This document shows positions 1 to 11,766 of a stretch of DNA of 64,000 nt, in pieces. Source of the stretch: Paracentrotus lividus (lineage: Eukaryota; Echinodermata; Echinoidea; Camarodonta; Echinidae); assembly GCA_940671915.1 (NCBI GenBank), contig CALNVZ010002100.1, forward strand, positions 17,401,683-17,465,682. Direction: 5' to 3'. Each line of letters begins with the position of its first letter. Position 1 is the first letter of the stretch. Under the pieces are notes generated by a model that saw only the letters and a program-made list of their open reading frames with translations, made no database searches and was not told where the DNA came from. A program made the position numbers and the translations under genes.

Positions 1-630
1 ATATACACTTTAGATACATCTTGATACTTCTTAACCGTAAATATGAGGCTACATTTTAAAATATACATGGTATATGAAAATCAAATAATAAAACATTGCT
101 CAAAAAGTTTGCCGACTTCTTAATGAAGAGTTTTTTTTTCTGTTTCTTTCGAAAAGTTGTTGAATCAACTGGTCATTTACTATGAATTATACTTTTTTTT
201 TTATGAAGGGATTAAATTTATATTTTTCATTATTCATGTGTCCTCTTGATTTTTTCTAAATCCCTGTTATGCTCCACAAAAAACCCCAAAAAATATTGCA
301 AATGTGAGAAATAGACGAATTACATTTTTTCATTCCAAAGAGACATATTCCACTGATATTGAAATTAAAGAATCTATGTACACTTTATTTTATTTTTTTA
401 ATTGTGATATAAAGTCTCTAAGACAATTGGACTAAATTGTGTAACATTATTAACTCATTTGGCTGTTGGTACGAGGTAAATCGGTAATTTAAAATCAGTG
501 ATTTATTTAATATTCACATTCACATTTAATTCCCGGCTGGAACGAAACTCTTGAAATATAGACTTACATCAGAATATCGATACATAGATGAAATAGTTTG
601 CTCAATCAAGTTCAGAAATAACATTTTCTA
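1..630. other. AT-rich 3' flank of receptor gene
   Basis: No coding feature was seen here. It lies downstream of the minus-strand receptor and holds T-runs near 128-140 and 191-202. Confidence 0.5.
502..507 (-). promoter_or_regulatory. possible polyadenylation signal AATAAA
   Basis: Read on the minus strand these bases are AATAAA, about 125 bases past the receptor stop codon, a plausible distance for a 3' end. The hexamer is common by chance in AT-rich DNA, so this is weak. Confidence 0.3.
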
Positions 631-1641
631 TCACACATTCATGTTTTTCTTACATGTGATTAAATTTACCACATAAAGTATTTCCTTCTTAACCGCTGAT
701 CGATATGATGTTTTTAACAAATACATCGTAAGAAAATTACCAAAGGTCTGACAAAGAAACATCCAAAAGGCAAGCATTGTCACCAAATAGTGTACATCAT
801 AATTTCTTATATCCAACATTTGCCATATTCCAATTGGAACCACTGTAAAAATGTACCACCCAGCTGTCACAAAAACCATGTGTAGCGCCCTCTTTATTAA
901 CCCAAACTTGGCTAGAACACCAAGCTGTATGTCATGGCGTGGATCTCCAGCTATTTCCTGAGCATGTATTTTGTGTGCATGTCTGTACGTCACCGCCATA
1001 AGCCAGGTGTAAACGAAAATCAAAAGGATATTAGGAGTCAGCATTGCAAGGACAAGCACAATGAAGGTTTCTTTTGTTTGGCCCCATGACACCTGATAGA
1101 GGACGCATATCCCAGAAGATGTTCTCCAAAAGGATCTGGATAAATCTGAAACATTTCCCGCAACCAAGGCAGCAAAGAACATTCCCAAGGACAATAGTAA
1201 GGTAGCAAAAGTCCACACCCATATTTTGAATTCTGTCACAATAGCGGTGTATCTATATGGCATCACGATGGAGAGAAGACGATCCAAATTTTGTTGAGCA
1301 TACAGCGATATAGAGCAGTTGGAGAAGAATGAAAGAAACCCACCACTGATGCTGCAATAAATGTTCTTCGTATCCCAGACGTCGGTAACAATCAGAGGTA
1401 CCATGAATCCATAGCTCACAGACAAAAGTATATCGACGATGGCATGGGTTTTATAGATGATTTGACCAGAAATTGTCAAGTCTTGATGTGATCGGACGAC
1501 TTTGAACTGTATAATGTTCAAACATGTCGAAAATAAAGCGGTAACGCAGATAATTACAGCAAAGGTAAGATAAATATGTTGCGGAACCATATTTTCAGCG
1601 ACAGTCCGATTGGACACAGTGTTGTTGAAGATGTCCTGCAT
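631..1641 (-). CDS. rhodopsin-like seven-transmembrane receptor (GPCR), intronless
   Basis: A 336-residue open frame with seven hydrophobic segments, at roughly residues 20-48, 62-86, 97-119, 139-163, 190-217, 253-278 and 288-311. Class A marks are visible. They are an Asn in TM1 (N42), an Asp in TM2 (D70), Trp in the first outer loop (W89), Cys at the top of TM3 (C96) pairing with the Cys of GICVLY in outer loop 2, and LDRLLSIVMPYRY after TM3. TM5 has the Pro of LTPN. The DRY motif reads DRL, the TM6 CWxP is replaced by GWYIFTVVP, and NPxxY reads NFLTMY followed by a helix-8-like KTSYRSAVKK. Two N-glycosylation sequons (N6, N11) sit in the short N terminus, and no signal peptide is seen. ATG at 1641 is the first in frame and gives a normal-length N tail. 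The ligand cannot be told. Echinoids have large lineage-specific expansions of intronless receptors, which this fits. The function (plasma-membrane chemosensory or peptide receptor) is inference. Confidence 0.85.
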   Translation of the reverse strand: MQDIFNNTVSNRTVAENMVPQHIYLTFAVIICVTALFSTCLNIIQFKVVRSHQDLTISGQIIYKTHAIVDILLSVSYGFMVPLIVTDVWDTKNIYCSISGGFLSFFSNCSISLYAQQNLDRLLSIVMPYRYTAIVTEFKIWVWTFATLLLSLGMFFAALVAGNVSDLSRSFWRTSSGICVLYQVSWGQTKETFIVLVLAMLTPNILLIFVYTWLMAVTYRHAHKIHAQEIAGDPRHDIQLGVLAKFGLIKRALHMVFVTAGWYIFTVVPIGIWQMLDIRNYDVHYLVTMLAFWMFLCQTFGNFLTMYLLKTSYRSAVKKEILYVVNLITCKKNMNV

Positions 1642-2450
1642 TTTTGTAGAAAGCAGCAGCAGTTTTTAAAATTATTATTATTATAAATTTTTAATGAACA
1701 GTTTCATGCAATATCATGAGTAAAAATATAGTTGAGAGAATCGTGTAAAACGTAAAATAGGTCTAGTTTGGTTCGAAAAAAGTAGGAAACAGTGAACGAA
1801 TTCCTTATTATGTGCGTTCGAAAGAACGGTAGAGACACATCCCACAATGATTATTGGATCATCCGCATGTCCACTCGTCTCTTCTTTTCTTATGTTGATA
1901 ATCACGCGACTGCTTGCTTGTCAAATAGAGTGAAAAGCTAATGGATATACTCAAACCCTAAACGTACTAGTCAAGGATAATTCTACATAAATGACAGACG
2001 ATCTTATTTTTGTTTAATCAAAAGAGAATAGATTTGTTTGAGGCCCTAAAAGAAACAAATAACAGATCATACTACAGGCGCTACGGTGGCCCTCTCATTA
2101 TAAAAAAAAAAAAACGTCATTCAATAGAAGTTAATGTGTATTAACTCCACAAACATTTGTCATTATGAAATATTCAAGGATTTTTGTACAAAATATGTAG
2201 GGAATAATATGATTAGAAATTTCATTTAATAAATACAATTTGTATTGAAAGTTTGCCTATCCTGCCTGTCGTTTCATGTTGATTGCAATGGTTAGAATAA
2301 ACTTACGTTTACCGTATATTAATTGTTATTTGTAACATTAAACAATTTTTTAGATCATAAAACTGTTTACAATTTGAATAAACCAAATTGCACCATATGG
2401 AAGCCTCATCCAAGCAGAATAAAAAAGAATGCTGATGGACCAAATGAGTT
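1642..2450. other. 5' flank of receptor, no gene seen
   Basis: AT-rich sequence upstream of the receptor start, with an ATT trinucleotide run near 1670-1683 and an A-run at 2101-2114. It presumably contains the receptor promoter, but no motif is clear enough to call. Confidence 0.4.
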
Positions 2451-2479
2451 GAAGGAATGAAGAAGTTCTGGAAGTTGTG

Positions 2480-3610
2480 AAGAACGCTGTGTATTACCTT
2501 ATATGAAAACTTGTGGGCTTATCATTTCAAGCCCATAGGACCAGTTTAAAGAACCGAACAATAACTTTAAGCTGGTTTTCTCCTACGGCTACGAAGCTGA
2601 TGTTACCGCTGATCTTCTTCTTGAGAGGCATCTCCTCGACAACATGGTGGACATCCATATCTCAAACGAAGGCATTAACGAGAGGTAAGAGTTGTTCGTT
2701 CGAAAAGGTGAGGGACCACCATTGGTACTTCACGTACAAGCTACCAAAAATTGGAGCATCATCTCCGTATACTATCTTCCAAGCCTCTTACAGGAACAGT
2801 GATTGACGCCTTGTGAATATGTCCCCATGTACAACGGGGGAGATATTAACAGACCCTGGGGTATACCGCCAGATCTTCCTTCTTTAAAATAAAAGAGCAC
2901 ATAAATGTTCAAGTCATCCACGCTAACTCCAATTTTCTGGCTTCCTCACTGCTTTAGGTCGTCAACAACATAAACAACGTGGGGGCCAACAAACATATAT
3001 TGTGCAATATTCTCCTCAGCAAACGTAGTAATTGGCGACTTAACTAAAGTCTTGATAAGGTTGGTAGGCTGCTAAGAAAATGGAATACTTCGGTGTGAGA
3101 GATCACAACATTTAATAAATATACAGTTTTCTCTCCAACTTGGAACAGAAAGTTGTCATGGATGGTCATACCTAATGTATTGAGGTCCAGACAAACGTGC
3201 CACAATGGTCTCTACTCAGACCTTGGCTCTCGATGCCTTTTCTACATAAATGACTTGCCAAAACAATTGTTCAATAACGTTAGTCTCTATGACGATGACA
3301 TAATTCTATTCCATTCAGACGCCTGGGGATTACTTCTCGAAACCGTCATTAAGTCTAACTTCATGACTAAATCGGTAGAAAAGATAGTGAACAACTTGTC
3401 CACAAGCGGGTTTCACGAAGCCCTCTCTGACAAGATCGAGGACAACAAGCTGACTAAATACTTATGACGGCTCCGAACCTGTCATATCTTTTGGATAGCC
3501 CTTATACGTCAATCAAACGCAATTTATGGCAAGCGATCGGTTAAGGCGAATTTTATTAGCCTCGGCAATCTAGATTTCTCATTTCTGTTATTATAAAATG
3601 TGACAACCTC
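2480..3610 (+). mobile_element. decayed LINE (non-LTR retrotransposon), CR1/Jockey-like
   Basis: Translated traces run in LINE order. A strand resembling the endonuclease (WSIISVYYLP, near 2750) is followed by VVIGDLT near 3025, matching the endonuclease VxxGDFN motif. Next comes VPQWSLLRPWL near 3198, a decayed VPQGSxLGPLLF of the reverse transcriptase. Then YINDLPKQLFNNVSLYDDDIILFHS at about 3241-3315 is RT motif C with YDDD in place of the usual FADD. The frame changes between these pieces and stops interrupt them, and the interval between endonuclease and RT is far shorter than in a whole LINE, so a large internal part has been lost. No poly(A) tail or target-site duplication was found. 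It is a fossil copy and is not expected to be active. Confidence 0.75.
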
Positions 3611-4499
3611 TGGATCTTGGTCTAATATACAGAAAATAAATGGTTGTTAATGATCGAGTACTTTTTATATTTATTAAATATATCCAATCAAGAAATAATA
3701 CTGAGTAAATTTATAATCATCATTTAGCCTACCATAAAGTTACATAAAGAGACCCGTAGAGACTACGTTGGTAGTAAAATCGATCTCATTAGTCCCAAAA
3801 TATATTAAATAAGTAATTTTGAATAGATATTATAAAAATTTTCAATGTATTCTTGATTTCTTTTTGTCAGCGAACAAAAAAGAAAAAAAAAATAGAGGAA
3901 AAACCTCAATCTAGCTCCATTTTCAGCTTGCATAATTTTTCATAGTCTGTTTGACGAAACTATCAAATTAACACATGCGGGGGTACCCGTCTCATCTTCC
4001 GACGGGGTCTTATTAATTTCATGATTGACACCTTCTAAATAAATGCAGTAAGTGACAGTGTGCATTTTAATACATATTTTTTTTAATATACATTTTACAT
4101 GATTATATGGGTTTTCATACTGTTTTTAACCAATTTAATCCCGTCAATTGTCGATAATATTGAAAATACTTCTAAAACACAATTTCTAAATATCAGGAAA
4201 ACCGTGATTAAGGCTATCACTCTTTGATATATTCTCCGATAATATCGATATCACTAATTGTCTAGCTTCGAAGAGCTTCGTGTAATGATGCATGCAGTCA
4301 CACAGACACTTACGTATAGTTACGTTTTTGTTATTTTATCCTTATTTCATCTTCTATTCCATCATTTCGTATCCTTTTCTTTGTTTTATTGGATGAACAA
4401 TTATATCACTATTTCCACTGCTGACTATGAAGGGAAGGCATTTGTGGGGATCCGCAGAAAAAAGGGCAATTTTTGGACGCAACCCGGACGTAACTCAAC
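3611..4499. other. AT-rich spacer, nothing recognised
   Basis: No coding potential or repeat structure was seen apart from A/T runs near 3878-3892 and 4074-4086. Confidence 0.4.
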
Positions 4500-5110
4500 G
4501 TAATGGTGGTGTCACATGCACCGGGTAAAAAGAACGGGTCTTCGCCGTTCACCGAAAAACCAAAATTTGCAACACGGCAATAGAACGGCACCGGCCACAT
4601 AACATTTTTCATCATTTTCACCGGGTCTGTATCGTTCTTTACCGGGTCTATACCAGGTCCTAGCCAGTCTGGTACCGGGCTGACCGTCCTCATATGTAGT
4701 CCATGCTTTCTTCTTGTCCGTGCGATTACCGCTTGGCCACCGACCTTGCCGCTCTCTGACAGGAAAGAGAAAATTGTTTTCTTCGCCGGGTGACTCACCG
4801 TTTTCCACCGTTCGCGACCGTGCAAAACAGGTTGATGCGAACGGTGGGACACGGAGGATGGGTCGGTGATGACCGGTCAAAAACTCTCACGTGATTTTGT
4901 CTTCGGTTCATGCCCGGCGAATGTTTTGGGCATGCCCGGGCATGCTCAATATTTTCGCCGGGCATGAACCGCAGGCACCGGCCGACGGAGACCCGGTGTA
5001 AGGGCGGTATAATGGCGTTGTGATGACGGTATGCGGATGATGTGAGGACGGAACAAACGCTCCACACCCGTCCACAAGAGCGGTCATGCACGGTCTTGGA
5101 CTGGACTGGT
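4500..5110. repeat. GC-rich island of ACCGG/CGGTG repeats
   Basis: This block stands out from its AT-rich surroundings. It is dense in ACCGGGT, CGGTGA and GTTCACCG words and contains a perfect 16-base palindrome (GCATGCCCGGGCATGC, 4930-4945). Its left edge, GGTGTCACATGCACCGGG at about 4509, resembles the reverse complement of the right edge of the island near 8230, so the two islands appear to be inverted relatives of one repeat family. Overlapping open frames here disagree in strand and look like chance products of GC-rich repeats. Confidence 0.5.
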
Positions 5111-5493
5111 GGATCTACCCTTATGGTGTCTTCAAATCACGTATATGGTGTCTTCAATCCGCCCTTTGTTTTCGAAGCACTCGATCTCATCGTTCTCTTC
5201 ACAAGCTCAGAGATGAATGATATTGCCGCTTTCAAAAGATACGTTATGATCTGAAATACTTTAATTGTCATTGCCGGGGAGAAGAATTTAAGATTTGGTC
5301 CTTTTATAGACATTTTTTTAAAAATATTTGTTTCTTTTGTTTGATATTAGTTTCTAAAGTTTCATTTTAACAGCTTTGCAAATAAATATTAGACTATACT
5401 TTCATAATAAGCTCCAATATAGTTTGGTCTAAATCGTTTGCCCAAATTACATGTATACTTTATACCCGCCTTTCATTTAAAAAAATTGTTTTA

Positions 5494-6490
5494 CACTGTC
5501 CGTCATAAAGGTGGAATATTTTTTGCCGCTATAGCGACATGATTTTGCTCTGACTTTAATTTCTTGAATATGTTTGTCCCTGCTTTTACTTTTTGGGACC
5601 CTGGCTATATCTTGGACGTTCTCCCAACCCTTCATGTTGACCTTTTTCTAAAAATTTTTTGTCAACCCCCGTCATGCCCATTTTTGTCATTTTTTCTCAT
5701 TTTGGGGCCCCTTTTTGTTTTCCCTGCCGATCAAGCCCCCCTCAGTCCTACCCCTAGGAAACGCGACTGAGGTGTACTGTTTTATATTGTTCTTTAAGTT
5801 AAATCTATATTTTTGGGGACAGGCTAAGGTCTCTTGTCTAGGGGAGGGGTTGAAGTAAAAAACGAGATTGGTGTGAATTCGGAATATTTTATTCCATCTT
5901 TATGCTGAAAACAAAAGAAATGATATACCAACTTTAACCCTTAAATATCATCATTTTCCGCTTAAATTTTGTTTAGTCTTGATGACAAGGCTGTAAATAG
6001 TCATTATTGATAATATTTTATTCTGATTTATGTTTGGTTGAGATTTTACAATACAATTTAGGGAAGTTAGAAATTTCCATGGTGTATAAATGAATAAAAT
6101 GAATGTTGAACCCCAATCAAAATCAATTTTGACCCCTCCCCTAGACAAAAGAGTCAAGCCTGTAACCATGAATCTAGATTTAATTTGAAGAACAATAACA
6201 AATCTCCACCTCAGACATGTTTCCTTGGGGTAGGACTGAGGGGGCCTTGTTGGGTCGCGTGAACAAAAAAAGGCCCCCAAAATAAGAAAAAATGACGAAA
6301 ATGGCCATCTTCTGGGGGTGACAAACTTTTTTGAAGAGAAATCCCCGGGAAGGGTTGAAGGAACGTCCAAGATATGCCCAGGATCCCAGAAAGTGAAAGC
6401 GGTGACAAACACATTCAAGAAATTAATAACGGAGCAACATAATGTCGCTTGAGCCAGAAAAAAAATATCCCACCTTTATGACGAACAGTG
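5494..6490. mobile_element. TA-flanked MITE with ~390-bp terminal inverted repeats
   Basis: The left end CACTGTCCGTCATAAAGG and right end CCTTTATGACGAACAGTG are inverted copies with one extra base, and TA lies directly outside each end (5492-5493 and 6491-6492). This is the target duplication of Tc1/mariner-type elements. The inverted repeats run inward to about 5885 and 6105. The central 200 bases are AT-rich with no transposase, so it is non-autonomous. The short open frames in the two arms (5564-5770 on plus, 6211-6418 on minus) translate to similar peptides only because the arms are inverted copies of one another. Confidence 0.8.
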
Positions 6491-6492
6491 TA

Positions 6493-7798
6493 GTTTTATC
6501 GAATATTATTTTAATTTCTCCGCGAAAATTTCCTCATGCTTTTGAAATATTTAAATCTTGTTATATCAAATGAAATATTGTTATCATAATAGAAGTACTT
6601 TTTTATTATTTCTAATCATTACATTATGAATTGTCTAATATTTTGTCATAATAATTCATTGCAATATTCTTTTAGCGAAATTATAACACTCTATAGAACC
6701 GCATCAACAAAAATGTCTACATCATTCATAATTCTGCTTTTTGGATATTTTTGTATGATCCATGGATTAGTTTTTTGTTTCATTTTATTTTCATTGTTTT
6801 ACACGCGACCCCTTTAAGTGATTTTACTGTGATTAAATTTATTAATCAGAACTATACAAGACAATGCCTTAGTATAATGTTTTTATTAGTAAAAATATGT
6901 GCAAATGACATTGTATTTTATATCTGACAAACAGCTTTTTAAGATTGCCAAAAAATACGAATTTTGTTTGCCATAGATTGTATATAATTCATGTAATTAA
7001 TTTAATTTCAGTAGGGTATTTAGTTATTGTAATGACATACCGAAATGGAACCACTTTTCAAGGAAGTCTAAAAAAAAAATAAAAAAAATACAAAAAGAGA
7101 CTTACCCAGGCATTTCCCGACCGAAAATTTAGGTAAAAATAGTGCCTAAAATTGAGAATTAGGGGCCTTTGCTCCCCCTCTTATCGCCTGCCCCTTCCCC
7201 AGAATAAATAAATAATAATATACATATGAATGGATGGAGTGACCCGTGTGGAACGACTCCTACCCCATGTTTGTTGTTTGAATAACGATGGGATATTAGA
7301 CGCCCAAAGACCAAAACGCAGACCCCCTATCAATAATTATAATCAAGACATTAAAAAAAATAATATTATTTCAAAATGAAGAATCTCTGTGGGAAAAAAA
7401 ACCTCTTCAGAATTCTAAGTCAGAACAATTTAATAAGTACGACCAATTCGATATTGCATAAAATCTATTATAAGGTGTAAATAATTAAACCAGAACTGAA
7501 CTGATTTGAAAACAGAAACAGGGGCTTAAAGTAAATGAAACAAATGCAACAAAATATGTGCCCCCTATGAAACTATAATTTCCGAGTAAACCAGCCCCCA
7601 AATAAAGTTGCTAAACCTTTTTATGTCATATGATTTATTCTTCATGGTATATAATACTTTTGTTTTGTAAAATATTACTCTGGGTATTAGTTTTTAACTT
7701 AAATTCATTCAGTTATTGATTGATCTTGTTGGTAAACAATCAAGGGGACAACATTTAAAAACGTAGTTTCCACGTATTAAGCGCTATATAAATGCAAC
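6493..7798. other. AT-rich spacer, nothing recognised
   Basis: No gene was found. There is a degraded A-run at 7070-7090; the rest is unstructured to the eye. Confidence 0.4.
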
Positions 7799-7822
7799 TA
7801 TTATTATTATTATTATTATTAT
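7799..7822 (+). repeat. (TTA)n microsatellite
   Basis: Eight uninterrupted ATT/TTA units. Confidence 0.9.
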
Positions 7823-7889
7823 AGTTTTCATGTACTAGGAGTTGGCAAGTTTAGGCACAAGGGGGCGTACTTGATTCGGAAAAGGAAAG

Positions 7890-8250
7890 GGGTGATCGAT
7901 TCATGTTGCCCGACCTCACCACGGTCCATCTCCGTCCTGCAAACGGGCATGAAACGGTTGCGGCGTCCTCATTCAGTCCTTTTACCGCCCTTTTAACGAC
8001 TGGTGCGGTTTAAGACCGTTCTGAAATACCCGGTCATCACCCGGAAATAACCCGGAAAGAGTTCGGCTGTTCTTGAAAAATCCTTTCGGGAACGGGTGCC
8101 CAGCGAACTCCTGTGAATGTGTTGGACGGGCTTCAACCGCTTCACCGTGTGCCACACCGTTTGCCGCCGTGTGCACAAATTTGGCCAGAACGGTGGCGAA
8201 CGGTGGGCAAACACGGCAAATGTGACACCTGCATAAGTGTCTGTGTGACT
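7890..8250. repeat. second GC-rich repeat island
   Basis: It is enriched in CCGTT, CGGTG and ACCCGG words like the island at 4500-5110. Its right edge (GGCAAATGTGACACC, near 8222-8237) is inverted relative to the left edge of that island. Two overlapping minus-strand frames and one plus-strand frame cover the same bases and none resembles a known protein. Confidence 0.45.
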
Positions 8251-9600
8251 GTAGCATTACCGACATCTAACTCCATGGTTTGCGGATGTAGGATGTAGGG
8301 TGAGAGTGCGTATGTGCAAGCGAATGTAATTTGAGTTTTAGATGAGACAAGTTACACCACATCAATTCTGCGTTTATTTTATTTTTAAACGCTGCTCAAA
8401 ACTTATTTGTTTTTATAATAAATAACTGTAGGAGTGACTTACACTCGTATATAACAATGGCCTTAGGGCAACATTTAAAGAATCTTTGAAATATGAACAT
8501 GTGAGAAATCACAAATAAAAAGAGCTGAAAAGAGCTGAATTAAGCTGAATTTTAAAGAGCTTTTGTACAGATGAAAGCTAAAATAAGTTTAAAATGCGTC
8601 AGGGCAAACTACGACGTACCGTATACTATGTATTAAGGTTAAGTTGCTGTCATGATACATACAGCATGAATATCTTTTGGAATATTAAATTCTTTTTATG
8701 GATCGAGGACGGCACCTAATTATTATTATTTTTTTACACTATACCAAATGCATTACTTCAGTTACAGCATTATGTTTACATTAACATACATGTACATGCA
8801 GGTTACATTCTAATTTATTCAATCCTACTTCGATTAATTAGGCCATGATATTGTCATTAGTTAGTTTCCGTTATTTAAAGCGTATAGAGATATTTTCTTA
8901 ATCCACACTATAGAAAAGATCGTTATTATTTTTTAATCATAAACTATTATGCAATAGCCTCGTATCATACTCACATGATGGATCGCAACCATTGTGCGGT
9001 ATACATACTCATCAATATTTTAGGGACAGACAACATGAATAAATTGTACCGTTGCCTTCCATTGTCATGCTTGTCGAAAAGGAAAAGAGAAATATATTCT
9101 AAGGGTATAATTGCTGGTCCTGAGTCAAATGGGGACAGAGAGAAAGAGAGCGAGAGAGAAAAAAAAGAAAGAAAAAACACAAGAGAGAGTGAGGCAGTGA
9201 GATGGGGGTATAGATGGAAAGATGAAGGGGTTAAAGAACGGGGGCAGCTCTAAACAGGGTATAACAGAAGAGAAATAGGTTATGAGTCAAATTTAATTAC
9301 CTAATTACACCAAACTGTCAATTTCCTCAATTGCTCATCTCCTTTTCATCTACTCAGCAATAAAACGAATAAATTAACATCTTTTGGTGCCTATATAAGC
9401 ATGATAAACGACAAAGGAACAAAATATTGATAACCCCAAATTAATGCAGAGCAAAATATTGTAATTTCCGTTCAACTTTCCTCGGTTGAATGAAAGCTAT
9501 TCTTCTCTTATTACTCGTGAGGTACATGTGAAAACCAATTATGCACTTGTTTGTTATGAATGATAAATGTTCCAGTTAATTTGTATTTAGAATTTGAATT
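8251..9600. other. AT-rich spacer with a purine-rich run
   Basis: No gene was found. A GA-rich, nearly all-purine tract lies at about 9127-9200. Confidence 0.45.
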
Positions 9601-9656
9601 AAATTTGTTTCTTGATTAGTGTGTTAGACATGGATAAGTAGGGTGTGCCGTGAAAG

Positions 9657-9658
<2 letters not shown>

Positions 9659-9697
<39 letters not shown>

Positions 9698-9735
9698 GCG
9701 TGCCTACCTGTGTATGTGTGTGTGTGTGTGTGTGT
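9659..9735 (+). repeat. (GT)n microsatellite, interrupted
   Basis: Long GT runs at 9659-9693 and about 9711-9735, separated by a short unique stretch. The frames called across it (Val/Cys or His/Thr repeats) are low-complexity artefacts. Confidence 0.95.
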
Positions 9736-11729
9736 TTTTGCGCTCGTGTGTGTGGGTTTGTTAGTATGATAGTGAGACAGTCTGACAGACCGACGGACAT
9801 ATATATAAATAGAAACATACAGCAAGGCAGAGCGGAGGAGGAGGTGGGATTTTTCCCCCTTGTTTTTCTTTTTATTTATTTTTTTCGACAGAGATAGTGA
9901 GTGAAGTCGAAAAGATAAAGAGAACGAACATTCATGAATGGAATATGAAAGAAGGAGGTAAAAGAATAATTTGTAATTTAGATAGATTCACAGACTGACA
10001 GACATAAATCTGACAGCACATAATTATCTTTGGGTGGATCTGGAAAAAAAAGGTAAATTGATGTAACATTTTGCCATTCTTTCTCAACTTGAATTTTTCG
10101 TTTACTAGTATTGAGTTCACATAATATCAAAATATATTTTTCAAATTATGGTCATTCTATACAATACTGATGCATTATAAATTGAATTACGTATCAGTTC
10201 ACATTATGAGACGGTCTTTGGATCATGAAGACTCTTATGAGATAAAAATAGAGAAGAGTAATGAAGATAATAGATTACTTTATTTTATTACATGTAAAAG
10301 CAACAAGGAAAATGATGACATTGAGTGGCTTTCAACACTCATTTCCACTCATATATTATGGTAATTGATTGAGATGCGTGATAAAAGTATTTGTACACCG
10401 CTCGGAAACAAAACAAGAGGGGTTTTTTTTTGGGGGGGCGGGCTCGCCGAGAATCCAATCTCCCCTCTAACACAACCAGGGTATGATGAACAAATTTTAA
10501 ACAAGTAAAATAAGAAAATAGAAAAGATACAATGTTACACATTTCTTTTGAACCTATATGGGGCTGGGGTATTCTCTTTTTAGTCGTAACAGGGGGTCAA
10601 TTCTCGTACGGCCCACAGCCCCTATATGACAAGCATATGAAGGCACAAGAGGCAACATAGAGGGCGTAATGTAAAATAGCATGATGTGGATATTGAGAGA
10701 GAACGAAGTCTGTAATTTAAAAAAAAAAAAATTAGTATTTGCACGCTATGTTAATTATACTTCATGATGATGGCGTACATGTATAAATCATCTGCTCGTA
10801 ATGCATTTGGGATTGACGTAGGGAAATCAATTGAGTTTGATTGATTTTAACTTTTTTTCTTCATATAAATCAAATTAATAGAGTTGTACATCTATTTAAA
10901 TAGAAGTATCCAAATAAAATACATTGTTTGCTGACTCTGTTATGCCACCAGTAGAATGATTCTTATCAATTGGCTATCAAAATGTATTCTTTAAAGTATT
11001 TTTTTTTAATGATGATGACAACCGTAATGTGAAATACATGTGAAATAAGATTCATTTATGCTCAACAGCATTGGCAAACAATCTAGACCTCCGGAAAATG
11101 TGGTCGGCCCGCCAGACCGTATAGTCTTGACAATGTCTTGTCAAAGTTCCCGTTTCATTTATCCATAATTTGTCGGCTATGGAATTATTAATCTTTCCAA
11201 TATGAAATGATTTTTGATAATATTGAATTATGCACCATAAAGAAGGATGTGATTCTACCCCTACCCCTAACCCCCTCCCCCCCCCCCCACCACAAAAAAA
11301 ACACAACACACAAACAAAACAAACACACACACAAGCAAATGAAGAAGATTTATTATAATAACTGCTTTTGACATTATTACCTTCTAAAAAAAAATATAAT
11401 AATAATAATCACCTAGTCTAATTGGACTTAATTTTTTTCTTTCTTGATGGCCTAAACGAATTAATTATTTTTTAAAATTTATTAATTGTTAAAAACCAAT
11501 GGTGCAGATGTAAGATGCCCAATGTAAGATGTCAATAATCAAATGGCCAAAGTGACTGTGTGTGTGTGGGGGGTGGGGGGTCGAGGGAGGAGAGGAAGAA
11601 AGGATGGGCGGCACATAAACATGGAGATATAGAGGTATAGATTTAAAAAAAAAAAAAAAACAGGGGAGAGAGTTATATACATGTGTACCATCCATGCAGA
11701 TTTGAAATAAATGTCGATAATGCATGAAG

Positions 11730-11766
11730 CCCCCCCCCCCCTTTTTTTTTTGGTTGGGGGGGGGGG
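11730..11766. repeat. C-run / T-run / G-run hairpin
   Basis: About 12 C, then 10 T, then GGTT and about 11-12 G. The C and G runs can pair as a hairpin with a T-rich loop. The run lengths are likely unreliable in sequencing. Confidence 0.7.

Noticed and set aside
4409-5091. Three overlapping minus-strand frames of 98-147 codons
   Set aside because: They overlap in different frames within a GC-rich repeat island and have no recognisable domain.
5564-6418. Similar peptides on opposite strands, suggesting a conserved small gene
   Set aside because: Both lie in the inverted arms of one MITE, so their similarity comes from the DNA repeat.
9616-9897. Three overlapping open frames
   Set aside because: They are translations of the GT/CA microsatellite and have only repeat-derived residues.
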